In this document: positions 54,944 to 62,183 of the stretch, piece by piece
Numbering within the stretch: the first letter of the stretch is position 1
How the letters are laid out: the number at the start of each line of letters is the position of its first letter
Notes under the pieces: generated by a model
Seen by the model: only the letters and a program-made list of their open reading frames with translations
Databases searched by the model: none
Told to the model about the DNA's origin: nothing
Assembly (NCBI RefSeq): GCF_001280255.1
Contig: NZ_LHCI01000106.1
Span: 291,388-355,387 of the forward strand
Source: Thermus aquaticus
GTDB taxonomy: Bacteria; Deinococcota; Deinococci; Deinococcales; Thermaceae
Direction: 5' to 3'
Length of the DNA stretch: 64,000 nt
Translations under genes and position numbers: made by a program

Positions 54944-56126
54944 GCCAGAGGTAGAGGAAGGCCAGGGTCAGAAGGGTGAGGGGAAGGCCGAAGCGGAGGT
55001 GCTCGGCAAAGGAGATCCTCACCCCCTCCTTCCCCGCCCCCTCGGCCACGATCAGGTTGGCCACGCTGGCGAGAAGGGTGAGGTTGCCCGCCAGGGTGCT
55101 GGCCCCGGCCAGGAGGAGCCAGGAGGCCTCCCCCTTTACGTGGTGGGCCAGGAGGAGGACGGCGGGCACGTTGGAGATGAGGAGGGAAAGAAGGGTGGCG
55201 GAAAGGAGAAGGCCCAAAGGGCTTTGGGCCAGGGGAAGAAGCCCCTCGGCGAGCCCAAGCCGCCTCACCCCCTCGGTCACCACAAAAAGCCCCGAGAACA
55301 TCACCAGAAGCTCCCAGTCCACCCTCAGGAAGAAGCGCTCGGAGCGGAGCCTGCGGGTAAAGAGGAGGAGGCCCGCCGCCACCATGGCCCCCTGGGCCAT
55401 GGGGTAGCCCAGGAGGAAGGCCACAAGAAGGCCCAGGGCCACCAGAAGCCCCTTGCGGAGAAGGGCGGGGTAGACCCTGGAGCGCACCGGGGGCAGGGGC
55501 GGGAGGGGCTTCAGGCTCCTGACCTCGGGGTAGAGGAGGGCGAGGAGGAGGACCTGGAGGGCCAGGCCCAAGAGGGCCACGGGCCACAGCGCTGCCAGAA
55601 AGCCCAGATAGGAGATCCCCGAGAGGCTCGCCACCAGGATGTTCTGGGGGTTGCCGGTGGGGGTCATGAGGCTTCCCGTGTTGACCGCCCCCATGAGGGC
55701 GAGGAGGTAGGGCACGGGGTTCAGGTCCAAGGCCTTGAGGAGGCGGAGGAGGAGGGGGGTGAGGAGGAGGGCCATGGTGTCGTTGAGGAAGAGGGCGGAA
55801 AGCCCCCCGGCCCCGAAGGTGAGGAGGACCAAAAGGGCCAAAGGGCTTCGGGCCAGGCGCAAGAGCCCCTGGGCGGCCAGGGCGAAGAAGCCGGCGTAGG
55901 AGAGCTGGGCGTTCAGCACCATGACCCCGAAGAGGAAAACCAGGGTGGGGGCGTCTAGGGCCTCCCAGGCGGCCTCCAGATCCAGGGTGCCGAGAAGCAG
56001 AAGGAAGCTCGCCCCCACCAGGGCCACCCCGGCCCGGTTCATGCGGTAGCCGGGAAGCCCTCCCAGAGCCAGGCCCAGGTAGGTGAGGAGGAGGACGAGG
56101 AGGCTAAGGGCGGCCCTCGGGTCCAT
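54936..56126 (-). CDS. SLC13/ArsB/NhaD-superfamily anion or ion transporter
   Basis: The 396-residue protein has ten to twelve membrane helices. The conserved pair of SNVPAVLLLAHHV-like and NTGSLMTPTGNPQNILVAS motifs, each with the family TPxGNPQN/SN signature, points to the ion transporter (IT) superfamily (CitMHS, ArsB, NhaD). The first half carries FLNDTMALLLTPLLL. Substrate could be dicarboxylate, arsenite or Na+/H+. It overlaps the GNAT gene start by 23 bp. Confidence 0.8.
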   Translation of the reverse strand: MDPRAALSLLVLLLTYLGLALGGLPGYRMNRAGVALVGASFLLLLGTLDLEAAWEALDAPTLVFLFGVMVLNAQLSYAGFFALAAQGLLRLARSPLALLVLLTFGAGGLSALFLNDTMALLLTPLLLRLLKALDLNPVPYLLALMGAVNTGSLMTPTGNPQNILVASLSGISYLGFLAALWPVALLGLALQVLLLALLYPEVRSLKPLPPLPPVRSRVYPALLRKGLLVALGLLVAFLLGYPMAQGAMVAAGLLLFTRRLRSERFFLRVDWELLVMFSGLFVVTEGVRRLGLAEGLLPLAQSPLGLLLSATLLSLLISNVPAVLLLAHHVKGEASWLLLAGASTLAGNLTLLASVANLIVAEGAGKEGVRISFAEHLRFGLPLTLLTLAFLYLWLT

Positions 56127-56712
56127 AGAGCCTGGCCAGAAGCCGGGCCTTCACCCCCGGCCACTCCTCGTGGAGGAGGCTGTAGACCACGTCGTCGCGG
56201 AAGCCCCCGTCGGGGAGCCTGCGGTTTCGCCGCAAGACCCCCTCCCGCACCGCCCCCAGGGCCTCGAGGGCCCTTTGGCTCCTCTCGTTCCTCAGGTCCA
56301 CCTTGAACTGGACCCGCTGGGCCTTCAGGACCTCAAAGGCGTGGGCCAGGAGGAGGTACTTGGCCTCCTTGTTGGCGGGGCTACCCCAGAAGGGCTTGAA
56401 GATCAGGGTGCCCAGCTCCAGCCTGGCGTTTGCCTCATCGGGCGCGATCACCGAGATCCTGCCCACCAGGCCGGGAAAAGGCCTCAGGGCCGGGAGGGCG
56501 GGCGTGGGGCGTATGGCCCAGTTGACCCGGCCGGGCTCGGCCAAAAGGGCCTCGAGGTGGGCCCTCATGGCCTCCTCCGTCCCCTCGGGCGAGCGGCTCA
56601 TGTAGCGGAAGACCTCGGGGTCGTACCGCTTGAGAAACTCGGGGAGGTGGGCCAGGGAAAGGGGCTCGAGGCGCACGTACCGCCCAGTGAGGACCTCGGG
56701 AAAGGTCCACAT
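56104..56712 (-). CDS. GNAT-family N-acetyltransferase (RimJ-like)
   Basis: The 202-residue protein has the RimJ/RimL-type GNAT fold: LTGRYVRLEPLSLAHLPEFL, WAIRPT, LVGRISVIAPDEANARLELGT and the acetyl-CoA site FKVDLRNERSQRALEALGAVREGVLRR. It would acetylate an amino group of a protein or small molecule; the target is unknown. It is the first gene of a two-gene unit with the ion transporter, and its start is divergent from the M28 peptidase gene (20 bp). Confidence 0.85.
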   Translation of the reverse strand: MWTFPEVLTGRYVRLEPLSLAHLPEFLKRYDPEVFRYMSRSPEGTEEAMRAHLEALLAEPGRVNWAIRPTPALPALRPFPGLVGRISVIAPDEANARLELGTLIFKPFWGSPANKEAKYLLLAHAFEVLKAQRVQFKVDLRNERSQRALEALGAVREGVLRRNRRLPDGGFRDDVVYSLLHEEWPGVKARLLARLYGPEGRP

Positions 56713-56732
56713 GGCACCATTATCCTGGAAGG

Positions 56733-57776
56733 GTGAACCCCCTGGAAGAGGTTTTGGCGCTCCTCAAGCTACCCCACCGGGGAAGCGCCACGCCCCTGGA
56801 GGCCGAGGCCTTCCGCCGCCTCCGGGCCCTTCTGGAGGAAAGGGGTCTGGCCCCGGCCGCCATCCCCTTCCGGGGAGTGCCCAGTTACGGGTGGGAACTC
56901 CTTTTCATCAGCCTCCTCCTGGCCCTCACCCCCTTCTCCCCCCTCTTCCCCCTCCTGGGGGCCTTGGGGTTTTTCCTCTACTTCCACGGGATCCGCCCCT
57001 GGGCCTTCCTCCTGGACCGCTTTCCCTCCCAGAACCTCCTAGCCTGGAAGGGTGAGGGGGAAAGGGCTTTGGTCCTCATGGCCCACGTGGACACGGCCAA
57101 GACCTACTTCCTCTACCACCCCGGGAGGGTCCGGGGCTTCCGGCTGGCCTTTTTGGTCAACGCGGGCCTGGCCTTTCTGGCCCCCTTCCTGGCCTTCACC
57201 GCCCTGGCCTGGCCCTTGGGCCTTTACTTCCTCCTCCAGGCCGCTCTCCTCCTCCACCGGGAGCTTTCCGCCCCCTACGTGGAGGGGGGCAACGACAACG
57301 GAAGCGGGGTAGCCGTGGCCACCGCCCTCTTCCTGGAGGCCGAGCCCCCTCCCGGGTGGCGCCTCGGCCTGGCCCTTACGGGGTGCGAGGAGGTGGGGGC
57401 CCTGGGGGCCAAGGCCCTCCTCCCCCACCTGCCCACGGGGGCCCTCGTCCTCAACCTGGACAACGTGGGCTGGGGAGAGCTCTTTTATGCCGAAGGGGAG
57501 GGGATGCTCCTCTTTTTCCCCTACCGGGGTCCCCTCCTGGAGGCGGCGCGGAAGACCCCGGGAGCCAGGCCCGTCCGCTACCGCCTGGCCTACTTTGACA
57601 CCCTGCCCCTCACGCAGCGGGGGTTTTCCTGCCTGACCCTGGTCCGCCTCGAGGGCGGCCTCCCCCCGGACTGGCACTGGCCCACCGACACCTTCGCCCG
57701 CCTGGACGAGGGAGCCCTGGAGGGCACCCTGGTCTACGCCAGAAGCCTTCTTGAAAAGGTCTTCCGGGAATCGTGA
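56733..57776 (+). CDS. M28-type membrane-anchored peptidase
   Basis: GTG start. The 347-residue protein has a short N-terminal cytosolic part, then hydrophobic segments (LLFISLLLALTPFSPLFPLLGALGFFLYF and LAFLAPFLAFTALAWPLGLYFLLQAALLL). The M28 zinc site is split between them and after them: LVLMAHVDTAK (first His and Asp), EGGNDNGSGVAVATALFLE (bridging Asp), LTGCEEVGALGAK (Glu/catalytic Glu) and LDNVGWGEL, with WHWPTDT providing the final His. Aminopeptidases of this family remove N-terminal residues. The membrane topology would place the site on one face; which one is uncertain. Confidence 0.8.
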   Translation: MNPLEEVLALLKLPHRGSATPLEAEAFRRLRALLEERGLAPAAIPFRGVPSYGWELLFISLLLALTPFSPLFPLLGALGFFLYFHGIRPWAFLLDRFPSQNLLAWKGEGERALVLMAHVDTAKTYFLYHPGRVRGFRLAFLVNAGLAFLAPFLAFTALAWPLGLYFLLQAALLLHRELSAPYVEGGNDNGSGVAVATALFLEAEPPPGWRLGLALTGCEEVGALGAKALLPHLPTGALVLNLDNVGWGELFYAEGEGMLLFFPYRGPLLEAARKTPGARPVRYRLAYFDTLPLTQRGFSCLTLVRLEGGLPPDWHWPTDTFARLDEGALEGTLVYARSLLEKVFRES

Positions 57777-57782
57777 TAGGCT
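57777..57782 (+). promoter_or_regulatory. -10 box of leaderless mogA-like gene
   Basis: TAGGCT ends 7 nt before ATG 57790 and overlaps the stop region of the peptidase gene. Confidence 0.4.
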
Positions 57783-57789
57783 AAGGGCA

Positions 57790-58284
57790 ATGTTCCGCGT
57801 GGGCATTCTCACCATCTCCGACAAGGGCTACCGGGGGGAGCGGGAGGACACCACCCACCTGGCCATCCGGGAGGCCCTGAGGGGCGGGCCCTACGAGGTG
57901 GTCCTCTACGAGCTGGTCCCCGACGAGCCCCCCATGATCAAGAAGGTCCTCAGGCTCTGGGCGGACCGGGAGGGGCTGGACCTCATCCTCACCAACGGGG
58001 GCACGGGCCTCGCCCCCCGGGACCGCACCCCCGAGGCCACCAAGGAGGTCCTGGAGCGGGAGGTCCCGGGCCTGGCCGAGCTCATGCGCCTTAAGGGCCT
58101 GGAGAAGACCCCCATGGCCGCCCTCTCCCGGGGCGTGGCCGGGGTGCGGGGGAGGACCCTGATCCTGAACCTTCCGGGAAGCCCCAAGGGGGCCCGGGAG
58201 TCCTTAGAGGCCGTCCTCCCCGCCCTGCCCCACGCCCTCTCCCTGGTGACCGGCAAGGCGTGGCGGGAGGGGCACCATGAGTAG
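57790..58284 (+). CDS. Molybdopterin adenylyltransferase (MogA/MoaB type)
   Basis: The 164-residue protein has the MogA/MoaB pattern: VGILTISDKGYRGEREDTT, LILTNGGTGLAPRDRTPEAT and a C-terminal LILNLPGSPKGARESLEAVLPALPHAL. It adenylates molybdopterin before metal insertion, serving the tungsten and molybdenum enzymes in the window. The start is fixed by the -10 box and by the frame; the open frame 13 codons further is spurious. Its end overlaps the aminotransferase start by 8 bp. Confidence 0.92.
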   Translation: MFRVGILTISDKGYRGEREDTTHLAIREALRGGPYEVVLYELVPDEPPMIKKVLRLWADREGLDLILTNGGTGLAPRDRTPEATKEVLEREVPGLAELMRLKGLEKTPMAALSRGVAGVRGRTLILNLPGSPKGARESLEAVLPALPHALSLVTGKAWREGHHE

Positions 58285-59407
58285 GGTGCCCGAGGCCTCG
58301 GTCTTTCTGGTGGTGGACGAGGCCAAAAGGAAGGCCCGGGAGAGGGGGGTTCCCCTCATAGACCTCTCCATCGGCTCCACCGACCTCCTCCCCCCAAAGG
58401 CCCCCCTGGAGGCGCTAAGGGAGGCCCTCGAGGACCCCGCCACCTACGGCTACTGCCTGAAAAGCTGCACCCTCCCTTTCCTGGAGGAGGCGGGCCGCTG
58501 GTACGAGGGGCGCTACGGGGTGCGGCTTGACCCCAGGCGGGAAGCCTTAGCCCTCATCGGAAGCCAGGAGGGCCTGGCCCACCTCCTCCTGGCCCTCACC
58601 GAGCCCCATGACCTCCTCCTCCTTCCCGCCGTGGCCTACCCCAGCTACTTCGGGGCGGCCCGGGTGGCCTCCCTGGAAACCTTTTACATCCCCCTCCGCT
58701 CGGATGGCCTCGCCGACCTCGCCCAGGTCCCCGAAGAGGTCTGGAAAAGGGCCAGGGTCCTCCTCCTCAACTACCCCAACAACCCCACGGGGGCCGTGGC
58801 CGACTGGGCCTACTTTGAGGAGGCCCTGGCCCTCGCCCGAAGGCACGGGCTTTGGCTGGTCCACGACAACCCCTATGTGGACCAAGTCTATGACGGAGAG
58901 GCCCCCTCCCCCCTGGCCCTCCCCGGGGCCAGGGAGCGGGTGGTGGAGCTCTTCTCCCTCTCCAAGAGCTACCACCTGGCGGGCTTCCGCCTGGGCTTCG
59001 CCCTGGGGAGCGAGGAGGCCATCGCCAGGCTGGAGCGGGTCAAGGGGGTCATAGACTTCAACCAGTACGCCGGCATCCTGCGGATGGGGGTGGCGGCCCT
59101 GAAAATCCCCAGGGAGGCGCTAAGGGGCTACGCCCGGGTCTACCGGGAGCGGGCCTTGGGCATGGCCGAGGCCCTTAAGGGAGCCCTGGACCTCCTTCCC
59201 CCCAAGGCCACCATGTACCTCTGGGGAAGGCTTCCCAAGGGGGTGGACGACCTGGAGTTCGCCCTAAGCCTCGTGGAAGAGGGGGTGGCCCTCGCCCCCG
59301 GGCGGGGGTTCGGGCCCGGGGGGAGGGGGTTTGTCCGCATCGCCCTGGTGCGGCCCTTGGCGGAGCTTCTTCAGGCGGCGCAGGTTATCCGAGAGGCTTT
59401 GAGTTAA
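58277..59407 (+). CDS. PLP-dependent class I/II aminotransferase
   Basis: The 376-residue aminotransferase has the fold-type I pattern: IDLSIGSTDLLPP, GYCLKSCTLPFLEEAGRWY, NYPNNPTGAVADW with the cofactor-site Asn, HDNPYVDQVYDG, and the Schiff-base Lys in FSLSKSYHLAGFRLGF. Overall it resembles LL-diaminopimelate or aspartate aminotransferases of the DapL/AlaC group, but specificity cannot be set from sequence. It overlaps the mogA-like gene by 8 bp and is followed by a hairpin. Confidence 0.85.
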   Translation: MSRVPEASVFLVVDEAKRKARERGVPLIDLSIGSTDLLPPKAPLEALREALEDPATYGYCLKSCTLPFLEEAGRWYEGRYGVRLDPRREALALIGSQEGLAHLLLALTEPHDLLLLPAVAYPSYFGAARVASLETFYIPLRSDGLADLAQVPEEVWKRARVLLLNYPNNPTGAVADWAYFEEALALARRHGLWLVHDNPYVDQVYDGEAPSPLALPGARERVVELFSLSKSYHLAGFRLGFALGSEEAIARLERVKGVIDFNQYAGILRMGVAALKIPREALRGYARVYRERALGMAEALKGALDLLPPKATMYLWGRLPKGVDDLEFALSLVEEGVALAPGRGFGPGGRGFVRIALVRPLAELLQAAQVIREALS

Positions 59408-59424
59408 GCCTGGGCAAAAGTTTG

Positions 59425-59454
59425 TGGAGAGGGCCCAGACTCTGACCCTCTCCA
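59425..59454. terminator. Bidirectional terminator
   Basis: TGGAGAGGG (59425-59433) pairs with CCCTCTCCA (59446-59454) between the convergent aminotransferase and lipoprotein genes. Confidence 0.65.
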
Positions 59455-59467
59455 TGTAACTTCTAAC

Positions 59468-60601
59468 CTACGGCTGGCAGCAGGGGAAGCCCAAGGTTAT
59501 GCGAAGACGCTTCCCCCCTTGTCCAGAGGTATTTCCCATGGTAGTAACCGTTGAGTTGCTTCCGTCTATAGCGTTGACCACGCTCAGGGGTAGGAAGTTA
59601 TCCCCCAGACCTACAAAGCTCATAACGGAATCCGCAGCTAAGCTTCCCGTGGTGGTGTTGAGTAGAACCTTGGCGATGTTCAGGCCTCCCCCCGCTGGCA
59701 GCTGACGCTCGTAAGTTGCTTCCACAGTGATGAAGGCTCCATTGGGATTGGGAGTTCCATCCCAATCAGAGTAGAAGACATCGTAAAACTCCGCACTCTG
59801 AACTCCCTCAAAATCCCGGTTGGCCGGACCCAAGTTGCCCGTGAGCCTCGTGGTCAGCTGCGCCGATCCGCTAGGGAAGGTAACAGTTTGGACAGCGCCA
59901 GACTTTTCCAAAAAGCTCAACGACTGCAAGCCGCTCCTCGTGCGGATGGGCTCGCGGCAACAATCGGTGTAGCGAACCGAGCCCTCAACGATAAGGCCGG
60001 TGCTACTGCGGTAAGTGTCCCTTACCCGAACCTGGAGAATGTTTATCTGGGCACCGAAGTTGAACAAGGCAGGGTTGCTGATAGAAATCGCGACGAAGTC
60101 CTGCAACATGTTGCCTGGGTTGCTAGGAGAGAAGGTGTGAAGAACGTTCCCATTAAGGCGAACCTCCTCTATTGCGTCATCGGCCGAGAGCTTAAGGTTG
60201 AGACTCGGGGATGAAGCGCCGTTGGGAAGGGTGAAGTAGTAGGTGTACTCGTAAATGATGGGGTTGGGGGGAGGATTGTTTGGATCGTTGTAGGCCGTCC
60301 CGTTAGGGTTGATGCCTATGTACTGGGCGTTGGGGAAGCTAATGGGAAAGCTGAGGCTGGTAACGTGGGCTTGGCGCGGAACTGTGGCCCCTGGGGTCGG
60401 ATCCACCGTGACCCACCACTCATTATCCAGTTGCCCGCCAGGGATAATGGTCCCCGCAGACTGATCGTACCCCGTGTTCAGGTTGAGCTGCACTGTAGCC
60501 CGGGTGCACTGTGTACCGGTACCCCCGCCCGGCCCATTGGGCCCGCACCCTGCCAGGAGCAGGGCCGCCAAAAGGGCTATAGCCGTCCACTTCTTCCACA
60601 T
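59468..60601 (-). CDS. Lipoprotein of unknown function, compositionally unlike its neighbours
   Basis: The 377-residue lipoprotein has a lipobox LLLAGC (C19) and a mature chain that is beta-rich and Asn/Thr/Ser-rich: TGYDQSAGTIIPGGQLDNEWW, NAQYIGINPNGTAYNDPNNPP, LKLSADDAIEEVRLNGNVL and VRYTDCCREP. A double Cys (CC) occurs twice. GC content and codon choice are visibly lower than around it. The DDAIEEVRLNGNVL section recalls GLEYA/lectin-like adhesin domains. It is preceded by SARP-type direct repeats and follows the subtilase gene on the same strand. Confidence 0.75.
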   Translation of the reverse strand: MWKKWTAIALLAALLLAGCGPNGPGGGTGTQCTRATVQLNLNTGYDQSAGTIIPGGQLDNEWWVTVDPTPGATVPRQAHVTSLSFPISFPNAQYIGINPNGTAYNDPNNPPPNPIIYEYTYYFTLPNGASSPSLNLKLSADDAIEEVRLNGNVLHTFSPSNPGNMLQDFVAISISNPALFNFGAQINILQVRVRDTYRSSTGLIVEGSVRYTDCCREPIRTRSGLQSLSFLEKSGAVQTVTFPSGSAQLTTRLTGNLGPANRDFEGVQSAEFYDVFYSDWDGTPNPNGAFITVEATYERQLPAGGGLNIAKVLLNTTTGSLAADSVMSFVGLGDNFLPLSVVNAIDGSNSTVTTMGNTSGQGGKRLRITLGFPCCQP

Positions 60602-60675
60602 GGCTTTCTCCTCTCTGAGGAGCCTAGGCGGATTTTGGGGGAAGCTCGGTTCGCCTTAAGCTGGCCTCGAGGCCA

Positions 60676-60721
60676 AAGGTAGCGCAGACCCCCTTAACGG
60701 AGCCTGAACGGTGGATGAACG
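60676..60721 (-). promoter_or_regulatory. SARP-type direct repeats and -10 upstream of the 59468 lipoprotein
   Basis: On the minus strand CGTTCA (60716-60721), CGTTCA (60705-60710) and CGTTAA (60694-60699) recur every 11 bp, separated by TCCAC and GGCTC. The last repeat is 12 bp before a TACCTT -10 box (60676-60681). The same arrangement occurs at 62148-62182. Confidence 0.75.
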
Positions 60722-60740
60722 CCTAAGGGAACAAAGGAAA

Positions 60741-60763
60741 CCCCCGGGGAGGGCCCCCGGGGG
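60741..60763 (-). terminator. Terminator of the subtilase gene
   Basis: CCCCCGGGG pairs with CCCCGGGGG around an AGGG-type loop. On the minus strand it is followed by TTTCCTTT, about 18 bp after the subtilase stop. Confidence 0.7.
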
Positions 60764-60780
60764 CCTTGGGAGGCAGGACC

Positions 60781-62085
60781 TCAGGGCTTCTGAGAGAGGT
60801 CCAGCATCCCCTTCCCCACCTCCTGCGGGGGGAAGGGTAGGGGCTGGGCGTTCTCCTCCAGGCGCTGCTGGAGCTGGGCCGGGGTGAGGTTCAGCTGGGC
60901 CGAAAGCCACAGGGCCATAGCCCCAGCCACCAGGGGGGTGGCGAAGGAGGTGCCGGTGCAAAGCCTTTGTCCACCACCTGGGGTCATGCATTCCAAATCC
61001 GTACCCGGGGCCGCCAGATCCACGTAGGTCCCCCGGGTGCTGTAGGGAGCCGGACGCAGGTCCTTGTCCAGCGCCCCCACCGCCACCAGCCCCGGCAGGT
61101 CAAAGGCAGCAGGATAGTGGGCCGGACTTCCCTGGTTCCCCTGGTTGCCCGCGGCCGCGGCCACCGGGATGCCCTGGGAGAGGGCCGCCTCCAGGGCCAG
61201 CTTCAGGGCCTCCACCGGGGTGTCGCCCCCCAGGCTCAGGTTGAGGACCGTGGGCCCCTGACGGTTTTGCACCACCCAGCACACCCCCCGCACCACCCGG
61301 CTTGCCCGGCAGACGCCGCTTTGGTCGCAGACCCGCACCGGGAGGATATCTGCATCCGGGGCTACCTCCTTCACCAGGCCCGCCGCCCCGGTGCCATGGC
61401 CGCCGGGAAAAGCGTCCTGGGGCACGGTGTCGTCTTCCACGAAGTCGTAGCCGAGAAGCTGAGGGACTACGGGGTCCACCCCGGTGTCCAGGACGGCCAC
61501 GGCCACCCCTTGGCCGGAAAGGCCTCGCTGGTGGGCCCGGAAAGCCCCTATGGCCTCCGCACCCCAGCTGTCAAAGCTCCACAGGCTTTCCGGGTCGGCC
61601 TTGTAGCTGGGGTCCAGGGCCTCCAGCTCCTCCAGGGCGCGGCCCAGGGCCTCCCCGGTGTAGCCCAGCTCCGCCAGGGCGAAGCCGCAGCCCCTAAGGT
61701 CATCCCTCCGGATGAGGGAAAAGCCCTGGGGTAGGTCGCGGAGGGCTTGGCCCAGGGGCAGGCGCAGGAGGACCCGGTCCCGGGCCACCTGGCCCAGGAC
61801 CCCCAGGGTGGCGGTGGCGGTGCCCCTCGAGGTCTGGACCTCCACCTCTTTAGGACCCCCCGCCACCGCCGGCACCCGGAAGACCAGGGCGCTTCCCGAG
61901 GCCCGCACCACCTCCGCCTCCTCACCCCCCACCCAAACCCTCGCCCCCTCCGCCCGGGCCCCGGTGAGGGTAGCCGTCACCTCCTCCCCCACCAAGGCCC
62001 TTTGCGGGGAAAGGCTCACCTGCAAGGGGGTCGGACCGCAGGCCGAAGAGAAAAGCAAGGCGAGAAACAGAAAAAGCTTCCTCAT
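60781..62085 (-). CDS. Lipoprotein S8 family subtilase with IPT/TIG-like N-terminal domain
   Basis: The 434-residue protease has a lipobox FSSAC (C16), then an immunoglobulin-like IPT/TIG domain (about 20-100). A prodomain-like section with TGEALGRALEELEAL and the S8 catalytic domain (about 190-420) follow: D200 in VAVAVLDTGVDP, H230 in PGGHGTGAAGLV, oxyanion N314 in AAAGNQGNQGS, and S380 in CTGTSFATPLVAGA. All three catalytic residues are present. It would act in the periplasm or at the surface. SARP-type repeats precede its promoter, and the regulator gene lies immediately upstream. Confidence 0.9.
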   Translation of the reverse strand: MRKLFLFLALLFSSACGPTPLQVSLSPQRALVGEEVTATLTGARAEGARVWVGGEEAEVVRASGSALVFRVPAVAGGPKEVEVQTSRGTATATLGVLGQVARDRVLLRLPLGQALRDLPQGFSLIRRDDLRGCGFALAELGYTGEALGRALEELEALDPSYKADPESLWSFDSWGAEAIGAFRAHQRGLSGQGVAVAVLDTGVDPVVPQLLGYDFVEDDTVPQDAFPGGHGTGAAGLVKEVAPDADILPVRVCDQSGVCRASRVVRGVCWVVQNRQGPTVLNLSLGGDTPVEALKLALEAALSQGIPVAAAAGNQGNQGSPAHYPAAFDLPGLVAVGALDKDLRPAPYSTRGTYVDLAAPGTDLECMTPGGGQRLCTGTSFATPLVAGAMALWLSAQLNLTPAQLQQRLEENAQPLPFPPQEVGKGMLDLSQKP

Positions 62086-62147
62086 ACCACCACCTCCGCG
62101 GGGAAGCTGTAGCCGTCCAGGTCCCAGAGGCTTAGGGGCATGAAGGG

Positions 62148-62182
62148 AGGATAGGGAAAGGGGTCTGAACGGAGCCTGAACG
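62148..62182 (-). promoter_or_regulatory. SARP-type direct repeats and -10 upstream of the subtilase gene
   Basis: On the minus strand CGTTCA (62177-62182) and CGTTCA (62166-62171) are 11 bp apart with GGCTC between. A TATCCT -10 box (62148-62153) follows 12 bp after the second repeat. The GGCTC spacer and 12-bp distance are identical to those at 60676-60721. Confidence 0.8.
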
Positions 62183-62183
62183 C

